From SIG480 sp045533555 (GTDB lineage Bacteria > Bacillota > Clostridia > Oscillospirales > JAAYXM01), in contig JAZSHZ010000305.1 in assembly GCA_045533555.1 (NCBI GenBank), positions 1 through 7,303 of the forward strand: a stretch of 7,303 nt of DNA, in the 5' to 3' direction. Of this stretch, positions 1 through 4,544 are shown one piece after another. Position numbers and translations under genes: made by a program. The stretch's first letter is position 1. Each line of letters begins with the position of its first letter. The notes beneath the pieces were generated by a model. It was given only the letters and a program-made list of their open reading frames with translations, was not told the DNA's origin and ran no database searches.

Positions 1-140
1 TGATGTTTCAAGGCGTTTTATATACAATGCTCCGTTTTTTTGTAAATTGGTTTTGTGAAAATTTGAGACAGAACGACACATAGATCGTTCCCTATATATA
101 AATTCTCCGCTTGTGTTCTTGTGCCTTTTTCGACAGTCTG

Positions 141-169
141 AAACGGTTTCGGATTTTCCGAAACCGTTT
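141..169. terminator. Perfect 13-bp hairpin, probable terminator after the AbrB-type gene
   Basis: Positions 141-153 (AAACGGTTTCGGA) are the exact reverse complement of 157-169, with a 3-nt TTT loop. The hairpin begins 5 nt past the stop of the minus-strand AbrB-type gene, where its terminator should be. The U-tract is better on the plus strand (TTTTT at 167-171) than on the minus strand, where only three U follow the stem. It may therefore work in both directions, or mainly stop plus-strand transcription entering from the left. Confidence 0.7.
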
Positions 170-174
170 TTCAT

Positions 175-414
175 CTATTCAGCAATATTCTTTTTGCAAT
201 TTTCACAGATGCTTTTGCCGAGATATCCGGAAAGACCATCTTCCGCACCGCAGAAGATGCAGGTGTTTCCTGCCTTTCTGAGGATTATCGAATCCCCGTC
301 GACATAGATCTCGATCGGATCCTGCCTGTTTATCCCAAGTTTTTTGCGAAGCTCCATCGGCAGAACGATTCTGCCAAGCTCGTCCATTTTTCTGATTATT
401 CCTGTCGATTTCAT
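175..414 (-). CDS. AbrB/SpoVT-type transition-state regulator with C-terminal zinc ribbon
   Basis: This 79-residue protein is probably a DNA-binding transcription regulator of the AbrB (SpoVT-AbrB swapped-hairpin) family, acting in the cytoplasm as a dimer or tetramer. Residues 1-47 carry the family pattern: STGIIRKMDELGRIVLPMEL, then a KKLGI stretch and an acidic strand ending IILRK. The C-terminal part has four cysteines in a CxxC (52, 55) ... CxxC (70, 73) arrangement, which looks like a small zinc-binding knuckle; this is common in clostridial AbrB homologues, whereas Bacillus subtilis AbrB lacks it. The frame is open upstream to 459, but the ATG at 414 matches the usual family N-terminus (MKSTG) and has a GGTGG ribosome binding site 8 nt upstream. 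The gene is divergent from the aminotransferase gene and has its own promoter. Its targets cannot be read from the sequence; autoregulation and control of the divergent gene are plausible guesses. Confidence 0.9.
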   Translation of the reverse strand: MKSTGIIRKMDELGRIVLPMELRKKLGINRQDPIEIYVDGDSIILRKAGNTCIFCGAEDGLSGYLGKSICENCKKNIAE

Positions 415-440
415 CACTTTCACCACCCCTACTTTATTTA

Positions 441-469
441 AGAATAACAAAAATGTCAAAATTTGTCAA
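441..469 (-). promoter_or_regulatory. Sigma-A promoter of the AbrB-type gene
   Basis: On the minus strand a TTGACA -35 (464-469) and a TATTCT -10 (441-446) are separated by exactly 17 nt. Transcription would begin near 434, giving a leader of about 20 nt to the ATG at 414. A second TTGACA-like hexamer lies inside the spacer (454-459). Confidence 0.75.
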
Positions 470-489
470 CGAGAATAAAAATTTTGTCA

Positions 490-534
490 CTTGAAAATAA
501 TTATTGCAAAGCTTGAAATAATTATTGACAAAAG
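490..534. repeat. Tandem 22/23-bp direct repeat, possible operator
   Basis: Unit 1 (490-511) and unit 2 (512-534) are adjacent near-copies: both begin CTTGAA, share ATAATTATTG and end CAAAG or CAAAAG. They differ by one A gained or lost in two places. Each holds the perfect palindrome AATAATTATT. Unit 2 overlaps the -35 hexamer of the aminotransferase promoter, and both lie upstream of the divergent regulator promoter, so a paired binding site for a regulator is plausible. The identity of any binding protein is unknown; the adjacent AbrB-type product is a candidate only by position. Confidence 0.6.
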
Positions 535-553
535 CTTTCCTTTGCTTTAAAAT
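525..553 (+). promoter_or_regulatory. Sigma-A promoter of the DegT-family gene
   Basis: A perfect TTGACA (525-530) is followed after 17 nt by TAAAAT (548-553). The nearby TATAAT at 553-558 would need a 22-nt spacer, so the TAAAAT pairing is preferred. The -35 lies within the second unit of the tandem repeat, which suggests that a protein bound there would block RNA polymerase. Confidence 0.65.
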
Positions 554-585
554 ATAATTATAAACTTGGAAAGGGGTTTTTAAAA

Positions 586-1896
586 ATGGCAAAGAAAGCA
601 ACTGATTTCAGATACAACACCGGCGAGACCCGCGTTCCGTGGGCAGCTGTCGGCGAAAATTATAATGCCGATGACCTTCTCGCAGTCGTCAAGTTCCTCA
701 TGCAGGGCGAGGGCGCAGAATATGATGCAATATTCGATAACGTCAAGAAAGAGATTTATAAGCTCTCCGAGATTTCGACTCCTCCCGGAAAGCTCTCTCT
801 CGGCTCTCAGGTCGAGAAGGCAGAGGATATGGTCGATGAATACCTCGGAACAAAGGGCTGCGCATTCGTCGCAAACTGCACCGCAGGCTTTGAGATTGCA
901 TATAAGTATGCAGGCATAGGCCCGGGCGATGAAGTCATCGTTCCGGCTATCACCTTCGTTGCGACAATGGCATATCCGCTCTCCGTCGGCGCAAAGCTCG
1001 TCTTTGCAGACGTTGACCCGGAGACGATCAATATGGACCCGAAGGACGTTGAAAAGAAGATCACCGATAAGACGAAGATGATCGTTCCGGTACATATCGG
1101 CGGTTATCCCGTTGATATGGATCCGATTATGGAAATTGCAAGAAAGCATGATATCCTCGTTCTTGAAGATGCGGCTCACGGCTTCGGCGCTGTCTATAAG
1201 GGCAGAAAGGTCGGAACGATCGGAGACTTTGCAGGCTTCTCGATGCACGAGGTCAAGAATATCACCTCCTTCGGTGAAGGCGGCATCCTCACGACAAATA
1301 TCGAAGATTTCCGCGAGGATATGAAGAGGGCTCGCTTCCTCGGCCTCAACTTCTCGCAGAAGATCGACCATTGGCTCTATGATATCACATCCATCAAGGG
1401 CAAATACGGAACATCTGTCGCAGGCAACAGCTCAACAACCGAGATTCAGGGTCTCGGCCTCCAGCTTCAGGTCGCTCGTAATGAGAAGATCATTGCGGAG
1501 CGCCGCGCCGCTGCAGAATATCTCACGCGCCGCTTCTCCGAGAATCCGGCTATCATTCCGCAGAAGGTAAACGAGAAGGATATTCAGCCTTCCTTCCATA
1601 TGTATCTCCTCCAGATCGATCCTGCAAAGGCAGGCGGAGATATCCAGACGCTCAAGGCGAAGCTTGCCGAAAAGGGAGTTACAAATATCCCGCATTTCGG
1701 ACCGCTCTATCGCTTTGATGTAATCCGTGAGCACGGCTATGACCGCGACCTCATCGCATCAACCTGCCCGGTTTGCGAAGAAGTCTTCTATAAGCGCTTC
1801 ACGCACCTTCCGCTCTACGGCCTCTCCGAAGAACAGCTCATCTTTATGGCAGATGCAGTTCTCGAATCCGTCGCAGAGATGCAGGCAGGCAAGTAA
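586..1896 (+). CDS. DegT/DnrJ/EryC1/StrS-family PLP-dependent aminotransferase
   Basis: This 436-residue cytoplasmic enzyme belongs to the fold-type I PLP aminotransferase family that usually aminates keto-sugars in nucleotide-sugar or aminocyclitol pathways. Visible motifs are the substrate and cofactor strand GPGDEVIVPAITFVAT (112-127), the D of LEDAAHGFGA (Asp195, expected to contact the PLP ring nitrogen), and the Schiff-base lysine in SMHEVKNITSFGEGG (Lys224). A late HLPLYGLSEEQ (407-417) matches the usual end of the family. The length is above the more typical 370-400 residues, mostly from an N-terminal extension of about 65 residues before the glycine-rich SLGSQVEKAE segment. A GGAAAGGGG ribosome binding site lies 9 nt before the ATG. 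With its own promoter and terminator, and no sugar-biosynthesis genes beside it, it looks like a single-gene unit. The substrate cannot be assigned. The codons are more GC-rich than those of the island that follows. Confidence 0.93.
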   Translation: MAKKATDFRYNTGETRVPWAAVGENYNADDLLAVVKFLMQGEGAEYDAIFDNVKKEIYKLSEISTPPGKLSLGSQVEKAEDMVDEYLGTKGCAFVANCTAGFEIAYKYAGIGPGDEVIVPAITFVATMAYPLSVGAKLVFADVDPETINMDPKDVEKKITDKTKMIVPVHIGGYPVDMDPIMEIARKHDILVLEDAAHGFGAVYKGRKVGTIGDFAGFSMHEVKNITSFGEGGILTTNIEDFREDMKRARFLGLNFSQKIDHWLYDITSIKGKYGTSVAGNSSTTEIQGLGLQLQVARNEKIIAERRAAAEYLTRRFSENPAIIPQKVNEKDIQPSFHMYLLQIDPAKAGGDIQTLKAKLAEKGVTNIPHFGPLYRFDVIREHGYDRDLIASTCPVCEEVFYKRFTHLPLYGLSEEQLIFMADAVLESVAEMQAGK

Positions 1897-1911
1897 TCGA
1901 ATAAGAAAATT

Positions 1912-1944
1912 AAAAGAAGCTCGGAATTTTTCCGGGCTTCTTTT
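1912..1944 (+). terminator. Strong Rho-independent terminator of the DegT-family gene
   Basis: Positions 1912-1926 pair with 1930-1944 over 15 positions, with one G-U wobble and a TTT loop. The stem is flanked by A-rich sequence on the left and TTTT on the right, beginning 15 nt after the stop. The mirror-image A and T tracts mean it can also stop minus-strand transcription arriving from the RHS island, so it probably separates the two converging units. Confidence 0.9.
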
Positions 1945-1970
1945 ATGTATGCAGAATGTCAAACTAATCT

Positions 1971-2000
1971 CGTAGGGGACATTCGTGAATCGCCCCTACG
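1971..2000. repeat. Intergenic palindrome, CGTAGGGG...CCCCTACG
   Basis: The left arm 1971-1984 and right arm 1987-2000 match over 12 of 14 positions around a 2-nt loop (GT). The only mismatched positions are AC facing CG. It is GC-rich in AT-rich surroundings and encodes nothing. It resembles the short dispersed palindromes I recall from intergenic regions of Clostridia genomes; the copy number in this genome cannot be seen here. Confidence 0.65.
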
Positions 2001-2046
2001 ATGGGTTCGATAAAAACGTAATCGCTACCGTTACCACAAATTCCGT

Positions 2047-2118
2047 AGGGCGGCAGGAGTGCTACCGCCCTTGAGATGTTGACAAATAATTATTCGACAG
2101 TCTGACGTCCCTATTGTC
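2047..2118 (+). repeat. Dispersed repeat copy A, related to the 131-bp inverted-repeat element
   Basis: This stretch aligns with 2879-2943. Both start with AGGGCGGCAG, a 5-nt loop and CTACCGCCCT (a 10-bp hairpin with one G-U pair; here 2047-2056 and 2062-2071), continue CTTGA...ATGTTGACAAA, and end ACGTCCC.ATTGTC. Copy A has an extra segment of about 11 nt (around 2091-2103) and lacks 4 nt after CCCTTGA. The sequence just right of it (CGTCCCTTGTCC, 2120-2131) resembles an end of the other copy. It has the same orientation as that copy and lies immediately downstream of the stalk/NTF2-like gene. Confidence 0.7.
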
Positions 2119-2140
2119 TCGTCCCTTGTCCAGACGTTTA

Positions 2141-2746
2141 TCATTGATAATCAAATTTCTGCAATATCTCTTTATGCGTAAAATATGTATTCATATATAT
2201 GACTTCACCTGTGTTTTTACTCAACGCAATACATGGCCTCTTTCCGCCACCACCGAGTGCGAAATTGGGCATCTTCTTATACTCGTAATTTTGAACTATT
2301 TCCCACGCGTTATATTCTTCATTAAATTCCGCTACTAGAAAATACTTTACATTTTTTGTTTCGTATTCATATTTTTCTCCAGTGTACGTTTCTAGAATTA
2401 TTTTTCCTATAGCCAATGCGGTCTCTTTATCCGGGATAATTCCATCTTCTTTTCTTTTCGTTGAATTAGAAATCGAAATTTCAGAATTAGGTTTATCTAC
2501 AACCGCTTCTTTTGTTTCCTCATTCCAATAAACCGGTATATGTAATTCCTTACATATGTCTCTCAAGGAAACATATGTATTCCCTTCGTTATTGAAAACA
2601 GGATATTCAAATTCAGCATCCTCGATTCCTATTTTAATTCCGTATGTCGCTTTTTGGAATTTTTTCTCCGAAAGAACCTTCTCTGCGCTTGAAACCATAG
2701 AAAGACAAAGCACGAGGCAAATCGACAGTATCATTATCCTTTTCAT
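2141..2746 (-). CDS. Secreted stalk-domain protein with NTF2-fold immunity-like C-terminus
   Basis: This 201-residue protein has a cleavable-type signal peptide (residues 1-21: KR, hydrophobic core, then VSSA before EK) without a lipobox, so it is probably exported. Residues about 36-84, with NTYVSLRDICKEL and VYWNEETKEAVV, fit the copper amine oxidase N-terminal-like stalk domain common in clostridial surface proteins. Residues about 103-190 (IIPDKETALAIGKIIL, NAWEIV, a GGGG turn, and IALSKNTGEVIYM) resemble the NTF2-fold immunity domain found beside polymorphic toxins. I recognise this by pattern, not by search. The ribosome binding site AAAGGAG is 10 nt before the ATG. The start overlaps by ATGA the stop of an upstream coding remnant, which suggests past translational coupling to a toxin gene. 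Its role may be to neutralise a toxin outside the membrane; it could also be an unrelated surface protein. Confidence 0.8.
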   Translation of the reverse strand: MKRIMILSICLVLCLSMVSSAEKVLSEKKFQKATYGIKIGIEDAEFEYPVFNNEGNTYVSLRDICKELHIPVYWNEETKEAVVDKPNSEISISNSTKRKEDGIIPDKETALAIGKIILETYTGEKYEYETKNVKYFLVAEFNEEYNAWEIVQNYEYKKMPNFALGGGGKRPCIALSKNTGEVIYMNTYFTHKEILQKFDYQ

Positions 2747-2817
2747 AAGTATTTAGCTCCTTTCAATGACCTAATTGCATCAACCCAACTATTAGGATTA
2801 TTGATATTGTAACCATT
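2743..2817 (-). pseudogene. C-terminal remnant of a lost gene overlapping the stalk/NTF2-like gene
   Basis: The frame reads NGYNINNPNSWVDAIRSLKG then AKYL and a TGA that overlaps the next ATG as ATGA. The composition looks like real protein, and the overlap is typical of coupled genes such as toxin and immunity pairs. The frame is closed by TAA at 2818-2820; removing one A from the AAAA run just there would extend it upstream (LKEEV...) to the edge of the 131-bp element, which probably cut away the rest. A competing reading of the same bases is a 17-residue hydrophobic peptide, MVTISIILIVGLMQLGH (2763-2816), with GGAGG 7 nt before its ATG. I prefer the remnant but cannot exclude the small peptide. 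Confidence 0.4.
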
Positions 2818-2835
2818 TTACTTCCTCCTTCAGAC

Positions 2836-2966
2836 ACAAAGGGACGGTTCTATTGTGTTTGCCGCCCTCGGAGGGTAAAGGGCGGCAGGGTTGCTACCGC
2901 CCTTGAAAGCAAATGTTGACAAAAAATGTACGTCCCCATTGTCACCCGCATTAACCGTTCCTTTGT
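2836..2966. repeat. 131-bp element with terminal inverted repeats (MITE- or REP-like)
   Basis: The ends ACAAAGGGACGGTT (2836-2849) and AACCGTTCCTTTGT (2953-2966) are inverted repeats matching at 13 of 14 positions. Inside are two overlapping hairpins: GCCGCCCT (2861-2868) with AGGGCGGC (2879-2886), and AGGGCGGCAG (2879-2888) with CTACCGCCCT (2894-2903). There is no coding capacity, so any movement would need an enzyme made elsewhere. The GGGACGGTT end is like palindromes I recall as dispersed in clostridial genomes, some linked to REP-associated tyrosine transposases; that link is memory, not evidence here. It lies 7 nt beyond the membrane-protein stop and next to the coding remnant. Confidence 0.7.
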
Positions 2967-2973
2967 CTTACTT

Positions 2974-3375
2974 TCATTTCATATTAATCAACTTATAAAT
3001 ATAGCCGAGTTCTATTAAAAAGGAGGGACATAAAGAGCTTATAACATATATTTTTTCTTGGCTCAACATATCATCAAACAACGCAAACAATGGTTGGAAA
3101 GATAAATTGAATAAAAGCGAGTGTTCAACACTTATAAAACCAACAATAATTAACACAAATGATATAAACCAAATTTGTGCTTGAATTTTAATAGCACCGC
3201 CAATCTCAACAAATCTATAACCAATAATAAAATAGAAAACTATAACAGTTATTGAATACACAATGTATAGAATAATTTCTATAATTCTATTTTGGGTAAA
3301 TGTTAAATTCATTCCAATAACAATCATTCCTAGCATACAGCAAAACATATGATATATACACATTTTCCAAATCAT
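2974..3375 (-). CDS. Small multi-pass membrane protein, candidate immunity protein
   Basis: This protein of 133 residues is mostly hydrophobic, with likely membrane segments near residues 4-23, 30-56, 64-84 and 109-130 and a weaker one near 87-104. I recognise no family. The ribosome binding site AGGAGG (3383-3388) is 7 nt before the ATG at 3375 and only 4 nt before the adjacent ATG at 3378, so the inner start is preferred; one residue depends on this. The stop codon of the preceding toxin-tip frame is the TGA in TGAGGAGG, so that stop overlaps this ribosome binding site. Such tight coupling, the place directly after an RHS tip, and the AT-rich composition shared with the tip fit the cognate immunity gene of that tip. 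If so, a membrane location suggests a toxin acting at or through the cell envelope. The function remains inference; the reading frame is intact. Confidence 0.7.
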   Translation of the reverse strand: MIWKMCIYHMFCCMLGMIVIGMNLTFTQNRIIEIILYIVYSITVIVFYFIIGYRFVEIGGAIKIQAQIWFISFVLIIVGFISVEHSLLFNLSFQPLFALFDDMLSQEKIYVISSLCPSFLIELGYIYKLINMK

Positions 3376-3387
3376 CATATAACCTCC

Positions 3388-3691
3388 TCATCTTGTTATT
3401 CCCTCTTTAAAACGCTTAATATAATTTATGCTAACTTGTTCTGTATGCTTATATCTATCGCTATTATATGCTCCTTTCGATTCTGTTGGATAATATTTCC
3501 CGTCACTACCTAAATACATATCATATTGTGTATCATCTATCGTTTTTGTATTGCAAAATCTCTTTTTTCTGGTCTTGAATCTTAGTGGCTTCATTTAAAT
3601 CTCTTGCATATATGACTTCGGACTCATTCCATTTTTTTATGGCATAATTAAGTCTTCCTTCCGAATGGTCAATTCTAGAATCGCCACCATT
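3388..3691 (-). pseudogene. Rest of the RHS toxin tip, displaced by two frameshifts
   Basis: After the RHS frame stops at 3675, a second frame continues from 3691 as NGGDSRIDHSEGRLNYAIKK, then WNESEVIYARDLNEATKIQD, until TGA at 3533-3535. A third frame, open from an ATG at 3594, continues through IDDTQYDMYLGSDGKYYP and ends YIKRFKEGITR at 3388. Dropping one A from the AAAA run at 3690-3693 and one from the AAAAAA run at 3563-3568 would join all three frames into a single tip of about 160 residues. The joined pattern (SYHL..., SRIDHSEGRLNYAI, IQD, IDDTQYD) faintly recalls zinc-dependent phospholipase C-like domains found in some RHS proteins; a histidine expected before IQD is not seen. An independent 68-residue gene at 3388-3594 is the alternative, but it has no clear ribosome binding site and its start overlaps the second frame. 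Confidence 0.55.
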
Positions 3692-4331
3692 TTATTGGAA
3701 TTAAATGATAACTTTGATCTCCCCAAGGCATTTGACTCAAGCCACCTGTATCAGTATCTCTACAAGCTTTAGCTATAATTTCTCTATACTCAGGAGTTTC
3801 TGTATTTCCTTTCACCGTTATTACTTCTAATGTTTTAGTATAATGAACATCTTCAGCCCATAACCCCCACGGATCGACAAACATAATTGGGTTGTTATTA
3901 GCATACGCATACCAGTTCAACCCGTCGCGTATCGGGTCATCGGATATGAATCGTCCTATCGTCGGGTCGTAGTAGCGTGCGCGGAGGTAGGTGAAGCCGG
4001 TTTCGGCATCGTAGTATTCGCCGCTGTAGCGGAAGGGGTTGATGTCGGATGTCGTTTCTGTCTGCTGATTTCCGTAGGCATCATAGAGATAGTTTGTTTC
4101 CGAGGTGTCGTTATACATCTGTATCGTATCACCGCGGTCGCTCATTATATAATACCATTCATCGCCGTCTGCATTATACATCGTTGACAGGTCGTGTGCT
4201 CTTGCATAGCCCGTCTTCAATGCATAGTTGCCATCAAGGTCTGCTATGATATTATCTCCATCCCACATATGCACGGTCGTCACGCCGTTGGTCGTTTTTG
4301 TTCGGCGCAAGCCCCTTATGTTTTTCTTCAC
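3675..4331 (-). CDS. 5'-truncated RHS-family protein: C-terminal core plus start of variable tip
   Basis: This 218-residue product is the end of an RHS/YD-repeat polymorphic toxin. Residues 7-76 keep YD-repeat-like sequence (GLRRTKTTNGVTTVHMWDGD). Residues about 77-157 are the conserved RHS core: YLYDAYGNQ, FRYSGEYYDAETGFTYLRAR, YYDPTIGRFISDDP, NWYAYANNNPIMFVDPWGL. The variable tip begins at residue 158 and stops early at TAG (3675-3677) after a likely frameshift. Intact RHS proteins usually exceed 1000 residues and have export signals and a long repeat shell; none of that is present, so it cannot encapsulate or deliver a toxin as it stands. The start is a GTG at 4331 without a clear ribosome binding site and is uncertain; the frame is open only a little further upstream. 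The core is more GC-rich than the AT-rich tip and the genes after it, the usual RHS signature of tip exchange. Confidence 0.85.
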   Translation of the reverse strand: MKKNIRGLRRTKTTNGVTTVHMWDGDNIIADLDGNYALKTGYARAHDLSTMYNADGDEWYYIMSDRGDTIQMYNDTSETNYLYDAYGNQQTETTSDINPFRYSGEYYDAETGFTYLRARYYDPTIGRFISDDPIRDGLNWYAYANNNPIMFVDPWGLWAEDVHYTKTLEVITVKGNTETPEYREIIAKACRDTDTGGLSQMPWGDQSYHLIPIKWWRF

Positions 4332-4363
4332 ATCATCTGATTCGTTATTTAATTGTCAATTTT

Positions 4364-4392
4364 ATTGTAGTGTATGGAGAGAATTTTGTCAA
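4364..4392 (-). promoter_or_regulatory. Consensus sigma-A promoter facing the truncated RHS gene
   Basis: On the minus strand, TTGACA (4387-4392) and TACAAT (4364-4369) are separated by 17 nt. Transcription would begin near 4357, about 25 nt before the GTG at 4331. The near-consensus quality is notable because the gene it serves is only a fragment, so the broken RHS gene and the downstream immunity candidates may still be expressed. Confidence 0.65.
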
Positions 4393-4452
4393 GGGGTGTT
4401 TGTTGAATTGCTGATGATGCGAAATAAAACAAAGGACGAAAATTCAAAAATC

Positions 4453-4474
4453 AAACCGAAAATCTTCTCGGTTT
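4453..4474. terminator. Weak hairpin between the RHS fragment and hprK
   Basis: AAACCGA (4453-4459) pairs with TCGGTTT (4468-4474) around an 8-nt loop, followed on the plus strand by TATTGTT and on the minus strand by GATTTTTG. Only three G-C pairs are present. No plus-strand gene precedes it here; it may be left from a gene that lay beside hprK before the RHS island arrived, or may simply insulate hprK. Confidence 0.35.
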
Positions 4475-4479
4475 TATTG

Positions 4480-4508
4480 TTGAAATTTGCATAAAATAAA
4501 GTTATAAT
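4480..4508 (+). promoter_or_regulatory. Sigma-A promoter of the hprK operon
   Basis: TTGAAA (4480-4485) and a perfect TATAAT (4503-4508) are separated by 17 nt, placing the transcription start near 4515 and the GGAGG ribosome binding site (4531-4535) within a short leader. A second TATAAT (4509-4514) follows directly. I see no clear catabolite-responsive element at this promoter. Confidence 0.75.
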
Positions 4509-4544
4509 TATAATAGAATAATATGCATTCGGAGGTGCTTGGTT

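Noticed and set aside
71..90. Small inverted repeat GAACGA...TCGTTC
   Set aside because: It is only a 6-bp stem with an 8-nt loop and no U-tract on either strand, too weak to call a terminator or operator.
129..141. Identical 13-mer TTCGACAGTCTGA also at 2093-2105
   Set aside because: A single 13-bp match between two places in a 7-kb window is near chance level, and the flanks do not align.
113..307. Plus-strand open frame of 64 codons
   Set aside because: It runs through the terminator hairpin and antisense to the AbrB-type gene, with no ribosome binding site.
580..1371. Long minus-strand open frame of 263 codons
   Set aside because: It lies entirely antisense to the aminotransferase gene, has no ribosome binding site or promoter, and its cysteine- and arginine-rich product looks like a mirror of the real codons.
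2047..2966. The repeats as a CRISPR array
   Set aside because: There are only two copies, of different length and about 830 nt apart, with a gene between them and no regular spacers.
4228..4494. Plus-strand open frame of 88 codons crossing the RHS start and the hprK upstream region
   Set aside because: It is antisense to RHS core codons at one end and covers promoter sequence at the other, with a low-complexity product.
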